The translations under genes were made by a program, and so were the position numbers. A model generated the notes under the pieces. It saw nothing but the letters and a program-made list of their open reading frames with translations. It had not been told where the DNA came from and did not search any database. From JALQXV01 sp051005235 (lineage in GTDB: Bacteria > Patescibacteriota > Saccharimonadia > Saccharimonadales > 2-12-FULL-41-12), in assembly GCA_051005235.1 (NCBI GenBank), contig JBPCJO010000087.1, positions 1 through 7,598 of the forward strand: a stretch of 7,598 bases of DNA. The letters are read 5' to 3'. Below, piece after piece: positions 1-5,506 of this stretch. Position 1 is the first letter of the stretch. Every line of letters starts with the position of its first letter.

Positions 1-72
1 CAAAAATATCGCATTACTCGTGGCGTGTTGCATGTCAATAACAACAAAGCCACCATTTTTTTAGATGTCTAA
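1..72 (+). CDS. C-terminal end of an unidentified protein (partial, 5' end outside window)
   Basis: Frame 1 is open from the first base and ends in TAA at 70-72. It gives 23 residues ending in NNNKATIFLDV. The other two + frames stop earlier (about 39 and 62), and the codons of frame 1 resemble those of the neighbouring genes. The alternating hydrophobic and polar residues suggest a terminal beta-strand. The family cannot be identified from this much. It converges with the minus-strand gene that ends at 210. Confidence 0.5.
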   Translation, partial: QKYRITRGVLHVNNNKATIFLDV

Positions 73-209
73 AAAATAAATTCCAAAGTTCAAATTACAA
101 AAACCAAACAAATCGCAAATACCAAAATAAAAAAACAGACTTCCGCTTGCATTTTACGATATGTAATTCATTTGGAATTCGGTGCTTGATATTTGGGGTT
201 TGTGATTGA
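73..209. other. A/C-rich intergenic spacer with an imperfect inverted repeat
   Basis: This spacer between two convergent genes has no credible ORF. Its left part is poor in G on the + strand and made of short words such as AATTCCAAA, CAAATTAC and AAACCAAAC. The word AATTCCAAA...AATTAC near 79-97 reappears inverted near 163-179 (GTAATTC..TTTGGAATT). The low-complexity composition resembles intergenic filler I associate with CPR genomes, but that comparison is from memory. No promoter pointing into either gene is obvious. Confidence 0.5.
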
Positions 210-223
210 CTAGTCAATCACAA
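200..223. terminator. 24-bp perfect palindrome over the stop codon of the fibre-like gene; possible terminator or protein site
   Basis: The sequence is perfectly self-complementary. Its half-site is TTGTGATTGACT, so as RNA it can form a 10-bp stem with a CTAG loop. It covers the stop codon of the minus-strand gene (210-212) and lies between two convergent genes, where a bidirectional terminator would be expected. No run of U follows on either strand, so it is not a classical intrinsic terminator. A dimeric DNA-binding site is an alternative. Confidence 0.4.
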
Positions 224-1265
224 TGTAGTCGAAGGCGAAGCTTTTGCCACCGCCGGCACTGTTGGCGACGCAGATAGAGAATTCGCCGGAGCTGCGATTG
301 ACGTAATAGTTTAAAGTCCCGGCGGCGCTGCCGACTGGAGTTATTACTACGTGCGGCGTAGCATTAAATTTTTGCGCGAAGCGCACGGTAACGTAGCAGC
401 CAGCTCCCGAGCCGCTGCCGGTGCTGATATTGACAGTGCCAGCCGTATCTGTGCCGCTAACGGAGGAAGTTCCGCCGCTGCCTAGGGCGCTGCCATTGGA
501 GCGTCCCGGAGTGCCACCACCAGCATCAATATGCCGGTTCAGTCGTATATCTCCATTCAAATCCAATCCATTCGAAGTTAGCTGGGACGCTGATAAATTA
601 CCGGAAATACTAAGGTTGCCGCCAACTGTCAGGCTTTGCTTGACAGACAACTGCCCCTGAATATTGGTGTTGCCGGAGACATCGAGATTCTTAGCGGTAA
701 TTTGGTCAAAAGTGCTGGCGCCGGAGACATTTAAGCCGGGCAGATTCAGCGGGCCGCCAATTTTTAGCGTGCCGGCAACTTCCAAGCTATCGCGAATTAG
801 CACTTTGCCGCTAAAAATCGCGTTAGACTCAACGCTCAATATTTGCTTGGGGTCGCCGACCCGGACATCGCTTTGTTTTAGCTGGTCCAGCGTCTCCTGG
901 CTAAGCGGCTCGGTCAAAACCGCATCCTTTTTAGCCCCTTCCGTTTTATTGCGCTGGTAGCTAACAAAGGCGACTATTCCGAACAATAACAAAATTAGAA
1001 AAAATAGTAATAAATAGATATTTACTTTTGTGACTCTAGAAATACCCTTTAGAACCTGGTTCTTTGGCTTGATTTCAACTCCGTGGGTGGTGTCAGTAAC
1101 GCCATCTTTCGAAATTTGAGAATCGTCCGATTCGGATTGTTGCTCGTCAACAGTCGACGTTGTTTCTAAAGAAATTGGCTCAGCCGGGGTTTTATTTTCT
1201 TCAGATGCCTCCGGAGGCTTTCCGCCAGAATCATCAGTTTTGTTTTCGGGTGTTTGTTCTTCCAT
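210..1265 (-). CDS. Membrane-anchored tail-fibre-like surface protein
   Basis: A 351-residue protein, probably an extracellular fibre anchored at its N terminus. Residues 1-80 are hydrophilic, rich in Glu, Thr, Ser and Pro, and probably cytoplasmic. Residues 82-103 form one strong transmembrane helix (IYLLLFFLILLLFGIVAF). Residues about 145-237 are short G-x-L-x-V-type repeats such as LTVGGNLSISGNLSA, as in trimeric phage fibre shafts, beta-helices or bactofilin-like repeats. Residues about 245-351 form a Gly/Ser-rich terminal module ending FDYIVID, of the kind seen at tips of phage tail fibres and in CPR surface proteins. Two Cys (in GCYVTV and SICVAN) could form a disulfide. No signal peptidase site is seen, so type II topology is likely. 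A weak -10-like TATACT lies on the minus strand at 1301-1296; there is no clear Shine-Dalgarno. No phage gene is nearby, so a cellular adhesin is more likely than a prophage fibre. Function is inferred. Confidence 0.8.
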   Translation of the reverse strand: MEEQTPENKTDDSGGKPPEASEENKTPAEPISLETTSTVDEQQSESDDSQISKDGVTDTTHGVEIKPKNQVLKGISRVTKVNIYLLLFFLILLLFGIVAFVSYQRNKTEGAKKDAVLTEPLSQETLDQLKQSDVRVGDPKQILSVESNAIFSGKVLIRDSLEVAGTLKIGGPLNLPGLNVSGASTFDQITAKNLDVSGNTNIQGQLSVKQSLTVGGNLSISGNLSASQLTSNGLDLNGDIRLNRHIDAGGGTPGRSNGSALGSGGTSSVSGTDTAGTVNISTGSGSGAGCYVTVRFAQKFNATPHVVITPVGSAAGTLNYYVNRSSGEFSICVANSAGGGKSFAFDYIVID

Positions 1266-1359
1266 TATAATAAGCTACCTAGGCTAGGGATCATTAGTAT
1301 AAGCATAAACGATTTATAACTTATTTCAAAACTAGTTAGCTGGCGTAAAATGATCGGTT

Positions 1360-1389
1360 CTGACACAATATAAACTTAGGACATATAGA
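1360..1389 (+). promoter_or_regulatory. Candidate promoter for the gene at 1414
   Basis: CTGACA at 1360-1365 matches the -35 consensus at 5 of 6 positions. TATAGA at 1384-1389 is a fair -10 after an 18-nt spacer. The predicted transcription start near 1396 leaves a leader of about 18 nt before the ATG at 1414. It lies in the divergent spacer 1266-1413, which must also hold the promoter of the minus-strand gene. Confidence 0.35.
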
Positions 1390-1413
1390 TTTTGGCAATA
1401 GTTGGGTATAAAA

Positions 1414-2091
1414 ATGAAGTATGACTACCAAATCAGTACGCGGAAAAAAAGGAAATTTTTTAAAAAAGTTTATATATTAGTTATCAGCTTGTTCGTAATA
1501 GCTTTGTTAGTTGCTGGCATGATAAGGTTTGATTCATATTTACTGAGCAGGCAAAATACTCCCGACCAAACAACTACCGAAAAAACCAATTCTTATTTCG
1601 CGCCAACAACTAAAATCTTTCGAACCAAGTATTTCCAATTTCAAACAGAGAATGACTGGACGGAAATCTCGTCCGAGACAACCGAAAATAAATTTGTTTA
1701 TCGGGGCCAGAACAAAGCCATTATCGAGCAGGAACTTACGATTTATGTCGGCAATATCCCCGATGACCTGGCGGCTACCAGGATTTTGCCTATTAAGCTA
1801 AAAGACAATAATCAGCTAGCACCTACTGCCATAACCGGCCATTGCAATGAAACAGTTGGCGGATTCAAAACCAATAATCAGCGAGTTACCTTCAAGGGTG
1901 TAACCCTCGACTGCGATATAGACAACACCCAGTACAATGTTTTGGTCGGGCAGATCGGTGGTACGACTAAACTGACGCTAACCCGTCCAGATGGCACAGA
2001 TATTGCCTACAGCCTCTACTATAGAAATGTTAAGGCCGTGCCGAATGCAAATGAGCTTGTAACCATCGTTAGTTCATTCCAGACCCGCTAG
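1414..2091 (+). CDS. Single-pass membrane protein with an extracytoplasmic domain of unknown function
   Basis: A 225-residue protein I do not recognise. Its N terminus is strongly basic (TRKKRKFFKK, residues 9-18), followed by one transmembrane helix at about 19-37 (VYILVISLFVIALLVAGMI). The basic side before the helix predicts a cytoplasmic N terminus and an outside C-terminal domain. Residues 40-65 are a polar, Thr-rich linker. Residues 68-225 look like a mixed beta domain (FRTKYFQFQTENDWTEI, then VTFKGVTLDCDID) with two Cys at 144 and 167 that could pair. Its general plan recalls small lipoprotein-like or PsbP-like domains, but no family can be named. I chose ATG 1414 over the in-frame TTG at 1402, because neither has a Shine-Dalgarno and ATG is the better codon. 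The next gene starts 27 nt downstream but has its own promoter. A link with the surface-protein block is only by position. Confidence 0.8.
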   Translation: MKYDYQISTRKKRKFFKKVYILVISLFVIALLVAGMIRFDSYLLSRQNTPDQTTTEKTNSYFAPTTKIFRTKYFQFQTENDWTEISSETTENKFVYRGQNKAIIEQELTIYVGNIPDDLAATRILPIKLKDNNQLAPTAITGHCNETVGGFKTNNQRVTFKGVTLDCDIDNTQYNVLVGQIGGTTKLTLTRPDGTDIAYSLYYRNVKAVPNANELVTIVSSFQTR

Positions 2092-2098
2092 AGTCACA

Positions 2099-2107
2099 TG
2101 GTATAAT
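2099..2107 (+). promoter_or_regulatory. Extended -10 promoter (TGGTATAAT) for the gene at 2119
   Basis: A perfect -10 TATAAT (2102-2107) is preceded by TG one base upstream, the extended -10 form. No good -35 is present about 17 nt upstream, as expected for extended -10 promoters. The hexamer ends 11 nt before ATG 2119, so the predicted start leaves a leader of roughly 5 nt, too short for a ribosome binding site. The same 9-base word ATGGTATAA recurs at 2943-2951 before the next gene. Confidence 0.6.
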
Positions 2108-2118
2108 AGCTAGATAAA

Positions 2119-2898
2119 ATGATAAAAAATAAAAAAACAATAATAACTTCTTTAGTCGCGGCTGCTACGCTGTTATTTAGTTTTCCGATGGCTGTGTTTG
2201 CCCAGTCTTCTTCTAATAGCTATAAAATCGAAGAATACTATTTTGGCACAGGCGGCGAGGTCGATGCCAGTTCGACCAACTACCGGTCCAGACAGTCTAC
2301 TGGTGGATTAGGAGTCGGCAATGCCTCCAGTGATAATTTTGACGTTAATGCCGGTTTTAACACTCAATCAGAAGAATTTTTGGAATTCGTGGTTGAGAAC
2401 ACAAGCGTCAATTTTGGTACCCTGGACAGCGGCACGGTGTCCTACGGAGCTGCCCAAGCCGGCGGGTGTAACTGCTCTTTCTATGTCAAAACTTATCTTT
2501 CCAGCTCGTATAGTGTGGTCACCATTAGCCAGCCGCCTACCAGCGAAAATGGTGATGTTTTTACAGCTATGACTGGTGGTGCTCCAGTAACGCCGGATAA
2601 CATAGAAGAATTCGGCATGAATCTGGTGGCCAATACCAATCCAGCGGCATTTGGTGCTAATCGGGTTAATCAACCAGACGATTCTTTTGCCGACGGCCAA
2701 GCCGCACCTGGCTACGACACAACCGATAGCTACAAATACAGCCCAGGCGACGAAATAGCCCGGTCTCAGGCAACACCAGGCAACCCGGCCATAGGACTAA
2801 CCGAATATACAATCAGTTATGTCATGAAACCAAGCATCAATACCCCGGCTAGTTTCTACCAAATGGATCAAATTTTAGTAGCCATTCCAACGTTCTGA
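2119..2898 (+). CDS. Secreted surface protein P1 with a C-terminal WxL-like domain
   Basis: A 259-residue exported protein. Residues 1-28 are a classical signal peptide (MIKNKK, hydrophobic core, cleavage after VFA before Q29). Residues 33-82 form a Gly/Ser/Tyr module with two similar halves (SSTNYR..., ASSDNFDVNAGF). Residues about 96-259 form a beta-rich domain that starts with VNFGTLDSG, contains YSVVTI and EFGMNLVANTNP (154-165), and ends with TEYTISYVMKPS then QILVAIPTF. The same landmarks occur in the proteins at 3009 and especially 4401 (QFGINMVANSNP, ITVSYLVNVS, TITYIATAAF), so the three share this C-terminal domain. There is no membrane anchor and no LPXTG. The layout matches Firmicutes WxL proteins, but Trp is absent at the expected places. 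Cys 107 and 109 (GCNC) are the only cysteines. The gene ends in TGA. Surface attachment through the DUF916-like neighbour is inferred. Confidence 0.85.
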   Translation: MIKNKKTIITSLVAAATLLFSFPMAVFAQSSSNSYKIEEYYFGTGGEVDASSTNYRSRQSTGGLGVGNASSDNFDVNAGFNTQSEEFLEFVVENTSVNFGTLDSGTVSYGAAQAGGCNCSFYVKTYLSSSYSVVTISQPPTSENGDVFTAMTGGAPVTPDNIEEFGMNLVANTNPAAFGANRVNQPDDSFADGQAAPGYDTTDSYKYSPGDEIARSQATPGNPAIGLTEYTISYVMKPSINTPASFYQMDQILVAIPTF

Positions 2899-2922
2899 TC
2901 GTAGGGGGCTGTGGATAAGTAC

Positions 2923-2952
2923 TTGCAATGGTTGATACGCTTATGGTATAAA
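2923..2952 (+). promoter_or_regulatory. Promoter for the gene at 3009
   Basis: TTGCAA at 2923-2928 (4 of 6 to the -35 consensus), an 18-nt spacer, and TATAAA at 2947-2952 preceded by TGG (extended -10). The predicted start near 2959 gives a leader of about 50 nt that is very A-rich and lacks obvious structure. The promoter abuts the GTG at 2955, so that codon would lie upstream of the transcript. Confidence 0.65.
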
Positions 2953-2995
2953 CAGTGGCGAGCATCAAGCTAAAACAAAAAACAAAAAATAAAAC

Positions 2996-3000
2996 AGGAG
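2996..3000 (+). promoter_or_regulatory. Shine-Dalgarno AGGAG that sets the start at ATG 3009
   Basis: AGGAG sits 8 nt before ATG 3009, an ideal distance. The longer reading frame opens at GTG 2955 only 2 nt after the -10 hexamer, so it could not be translated from this promoter. The true start is therefore 3009, which removes 18 residues from the longest frame. Confidence 0.85.
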
Positions 3001-3008
3001 AAACAAAA

Positions 3009-4343
3009 ATGCTTAATCTATTAAACTTTAATACGGACTCGCTGAAGAGCGTCTATGAGAGGTTTCAATATCTTTTCATAGCTACGTTATTCGGCCTAGC
3101 AGGATTGATGCCAATCATACTGCAAAGCCAAGCAGCAGCTGGCACGATCGCTAACAGAAAATTAACTATAGGTTCGTCGGTGGCCAATGCCAATACGTCC
3201 TATAACTTTAACTTCGACCTATCCTCAACATTTTCAGGCAATGTTGGTTCGGTTGATATAACCTTTTGTACGACAGCTCTTGGAACATGTACGACTCCAA
3301 CAGGAATTCAGACATCTGGCGCGGTACTAGGTACTCAAACTATTAACGCGGTGGCGGCTGGCTTTACAGTTGCTGGTACTACAACGGGCAATGTGATCCA
3401 GATAACACGTACTCCAGCAGCAGCTGCAGCCAATAACCCTGTTGTACTTAACTTCACCGGAATTGTTAATCCGAACTTGGTAGGAAATTCAACAAGCTAC
3501 TACGGCAGAATAACTGTTTTCTCAGACGCTGCCTACACCACGGCAGTTGATAGCGGTAACGTCGCAGCAGCAATTGTTCGCCAGATTACCGTTAACGGAC
3601 GGGTTGCTGAGCGCCTAGACTTCTGCGTCGGAGCCGTAACCGACGGTGATGCGGGAGCTGCCGATACCACAGAGGACGCCTCTATAACTGGTCTAAACGA
3701 TAATGCTATCTGCACTGGAACATTTCCATCGACCAGCACAGTAGACATTGGTGTACTTGACGATACAGCGGTTTACTTCTCTCCGGTCAACACTACGCCT
3801 ACTAACGGGTCTTTGGACAACTACGGGCTAGCCGCAGTTAAAACCAATGCTTCTAACGGAGTGAATGTATCATTCTATGTCGAAGATGCAACGGCCGTAA
3901 CCGCTAGTGACGGTGACCACCTAAAAGCCTTCCGTGTCGTACCTACTGACTGTCAAGCCGTTCAGACTTCAGGGCTTGGCCTAACTGACCAGTGTTTTAA
4001 ATCATCTGTCGCGACTGGCGAAGCAATCGTAGCTGGTACGGAACAGTTTGGAATGAAAGTATCTTGCTTCTACCAAAACGCTACATTTAGCACCACAACC
4101 GGCCTAACCGCCGATGCTAACTATGCCGATGCGGCCACTGCTAGAGTAGCAGACTGTGAGAACGATATAGACAACGCCAACTATGCTTGGAATGAAACTG
4201 GCATAGCCGATACTATCTCTTCATCAACCGGTGTGGTTGACGACGAGCTTATCAAGTTCGCCTTCGGTGCAACTACTAGTTCTACCACCCCAACCGGTAA
4301 CTACACAGTAGTCAGCACATACATCGCAACACCTACATTCTAA
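3009..4343 (+). CDS. Secreted surface protein P2, large WxL-like member, probably abundant
   Basis: A 444-residue exported protein and paralogue of the protein at 4401. Its signal peptide has an unusually long, about 20-residue n-region, a core at about 21-39 (YLFIATLFGLAGLMPIIL), and likely cleavage at QAAA (41-44). The N-terminal beta domain (about 47-199) opens RKLTIGSS and contains GSVDITFC and DSGNVAAAIVRQITV, matching RSITIGSS, GSIEFEYC and DSGAVAFATIKKIAV of its paralogue. The C-terminal domain begins near LDFCVG (204-208), has VDIGVL (245-250) and EQFGMKV (345-351), and ends STYIATPTF. At about 245 residues it is longer than in P1 and P3, with acidic insertions. Eight Cys (87, 94, 206, 235, 315, 329, 353, 383) fall in near pairs that suggest disulfides. 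No anchor or LPXTG is present. A strong leader and Shine-Dalgarno suggest high expression; a main coat or S-layer-like role is conceivable but unproven. Confidence 0.85.
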   Translation: MLNLLNFNTDSLKSVYERFQYLFIATLFGLAGLMPIILQSQAAAGTIANRKLTIGSSVANANTSYNFNFDLSSTFSGNVGSVDITFCTTALGTCTTPTGIQTSGAVLGTQTINAVAAGFTVAGTTTGNVIQITRTPAAAAANNPVVLNFTGIVNPNLVGNSTSYYGRITVFSDAAYTTAVDSGNVAAAIVRQITVNGRVAERLDFCVGAVTDGDAGAADTTEDASITGLNDNAICTGTFPSTSTVDIGVLDDTAVYFSPVNTTPTNGSLDNYGLAAVKTNASNGVNVSFYVEDATAVTASDGDHLKAFRVVPTDCQAVQTSGLGLTDQCFKSSVATGEAIVAGTEQFGMKVSCFYQNATFSTTTGLTADANYADAATARVADCENDIDNANYAWNETGIADTISSSTGVVDDELIKFAFGATTSSTTPTGNYTVVSTYIATPTF

Positions 4344-4378
4344 GTAAGAATAAGCGGTTTATCTTCGCGAGTTTTGGG

Positions 4379-4395
4379 AGATTGGTTTACAATCT
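4379..4395 (+). promoter_or_regulatory. Candidate -10 (TACAAT) inside a small inverted repeat, upstream of the gene at 4401
   Basis: TACAAT at 4388-4393 matches the -10 consensus at 5 of 6 positions and ends 7 nt before ATG 4401. The predicted transcription start would fall at or next to the A of the ATG, giving a leaderless mRNA. The -10 lies within AGATTG-GTTTA-CAATCT (4379-4395), a 6-bp inverted repeat that could be an operator or chance. No convincing -35 or Shine-Dalgarno is seen. Confidence 0.4.
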
Positions 4396-4400
4396 AATAC

Positions 4401-5447
4401 ATGAGGAAACGACTAGGTAAACTACCAGTCATAATGCTGGCGTTACTAATAACAGTAACGCCAGCTTGGCATTTTACAGGCAAAGCCTTGGCTGATCGGC
4501 TAGCTAGCAGATCAATAACTATTGGCTCATCCCAACCCGGTGCAGCGACTAGCCATAACTTTGCCTTCACCATACCGAACGCTAATACCATAGGTTCAAT
4601 CGAGTTCGAGTACTGCGCCAACACACCGTTTATCGGCACTGCTTGCACAGCACCGAATGGCTTGGACGTATCAGGAGTCTCACTGGACGCCCAAACCGGT
4701 GCCACTGGCTTTTTGGTCAACAACGGCCTAACAAACGCCAATAGAATACTTATAACTAGAGTTCCCTCAGCTAACTTAGCCACTCAAGCGGCAACCTACG
4801 ATTTTTCAAACGCTATCAATATGACTGATGAAACAACGACGTTCGTCAGGATTAGTTTGTTCGCTTCAATTGATGGAACTGGTCCCACGAGTGACAGCGG
4901 CGCGGTGGCTTTCGCAACCATAAAAAAAATTGCCGTAGAAGCCTACGTGCCGCCATATTTAACTTTTTGTGTTGGAATAACGGTGGCAAACAAATGCTTG
5001 GCTTCAGCCGGTAGTCTTATCAGTTTGGGCGAGCTTTCCAAGACCAGCGCCAATTACTCTACATCTCAGTTCGCCGGCGCGACAAATGATTATGGCGGTT
5101 ACTCGGTTTATATGTCCGGCGGTACCATGACTTCTGGATCAAAGACGATCCCCGCTCTAGCCGCTCCTGGCAGTAACAAGCCTGGAACCAGTCAGTTCGG
5201 TATCAATATGGTGGCAAATTCTAACCCAGGTGTCGGTCAAAATCCGATTGGTTCAGGCACACTGGGCCTGTCTTCTGGCTATGGTACGGCAAATTCATTC
5301 AAGTTTGTTAACCAAGTAATAGCTGCGTCATCTTATGCTACTAATTACAATACTATCACCGTAAGCTACCTCGTAAATGTCTCGAATTCACAGGCTCCGG
5401 GAGTTTACGCGACAACCATAACCTACATTGCCACGGCGGCATTTTGA
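4401..5447 (+). CDS. Secreted surface protein P3 with a WxL-like C-terminal domain, paralogue of P2
   Basis: A 348-residue exported protein. Its signal peptide (MRKRLGK, core at about 9-20) is likely cleaved after ALA (29-31). The N-terminal beta domain (about 37-180) contains RSITIGSS, GSIEFEYC, an IGTACTAPNGLDVSG loop and DSGAVAFATIKKIAV, lined up with P2. The C-terminal domain (about 185-348) starts YLTFCVG, then LISLGEL, GGYSVYM (232-238), QFGINMVANSNP (265-276), NTITVSYLVNVS and APGVYATTITYIATAAF. It shares FG-I/M-N-x-VAN-x-NP and the final strand with P1. Where a WxL domain has W-x-L in mid-domain and in the last strand, this one appears to have Y-x-V and Y-x-A. Four Cys (72, 82, 190, 199) form two close pairs. 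There is no membrane helix or LPXTG. It starts at ATG with no Shine-Dalgarno, and its TGA stop overlaps the -35 of the next gene. Confidence 0.87.
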   Translation: MRKRLGKLPVIMLALLITVTPAWHFTGKALADRLASRSITIGSSQPGAATSHNFAFTIPNANTIGSIEFEYCANTPFIGTACTAPNGLDVSGVSLDAQTGATGFLVNNGLTNANRILITRVPSANLATQAATYDFSNAINMTDETTTFVRISLFASIDGTGPTSDSGAVAFATIKKIAVEAYVPPYLTFCVGITVANKCLASAGSLISLGELSKTSANYSTSQFAGATNDYGGYSVYMSGGTMTSGSKTIPALAAPGSNKPGTSQFGINMVANSNPGVGQNPIGSGTLGLSSGYGTANSFKFVNQVIAASSYATNYNTITVSYLVNVSNSQAPGVYATTITYIATAAF

Positions 5448-5472
5448 CAAATTTTTTCATTCCACTTATACT
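5444..5472 (+). promoter_or_regulatory. Strong consensus promoter for the DUF916-like gene, overlapping the P3 stop codon
   Basis: A perfect -35 TTGACA (5444-5449), a 17-nt spacer and TATACT (5467-5472, 5 of 6) make the best sigma-70-type promoter in the window. The TGA stop of P3 (5445-5447) lies inside the -35 hexamer. The predicted start near 5479 gives a leader of about 28 nt. Confidence 0.75.
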
Positions 5473-5491
5473 TTCTAATAATTAAACAAAC

Positions 5492-5498
5492 GGAGGAG
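5492..5498 (+). promoter_or_regulatory. Shine-Dalgarno GGAGGAG that sets the GTG start at 5507
   Basis: GGAGGAG is followed by 8 A-rich bases and then GTG 5507. It is the strongest ribosome binding site in the window and supports the non-ATG start, which places the basic SIRK residues directly before the signal-peptide core. The A-rich context resembles the leader before 3009. Confidence 0.85.
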
Positions 5499-5506
5499 AC
5501 AAAAAC

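Noticed and set aside
79..209. CRISPR array or transposon end in the A/C-rich spacer
   Set aside because: The short words are irregular and not evenly spaced, the inverted copies are imperfect, and no cas or transposase gene is nearby.
421..960. + strand frames opposite the fibre-like gene (421-660, 664-960)
   Set aside because: They are antisense shadows of a well-supported gene with repeats and a TM helix. Their translations are Pro/Leu/Arg-rich with no domain, and no start signals are present.
1402..1413. TTG start of the gene at 1414, adding four residues
   Set aside because: There is no Shine-Dalgarno before TTG, and ATG 1414 directly precedes the natural MKYDY start. It cannot be excluded.
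2955..3008. 18-codon N-terminal extension of P2 from GTG 2955
   Set aside because: The GTG is 2 nt after the predicted -10 hexamer, so it would not be in the mRNA. The extension is Lys/Thr filler from an A-rich leader, and ATG 3009 has a well-placed AGGAG.
2119..5447. P1-P3 as type IV pilins
   Set aside because: They have classical signal peptides with signal peptidase I-type cleavage sites. None has a prepilin G|FTL-type N-terminal motif followed by a hydrophobic helix.
5429..5457. Intrinsic terminator at the end of P3 (TGCC-ACGGC-GGCA followed by T-rich DNA)
   Set aside because: The stem is only 4 bp, lies inside the coding sequence and the T-run is interrupted by the -35 TTGACA. The T-rich stretch is better explained as promoter spacer.
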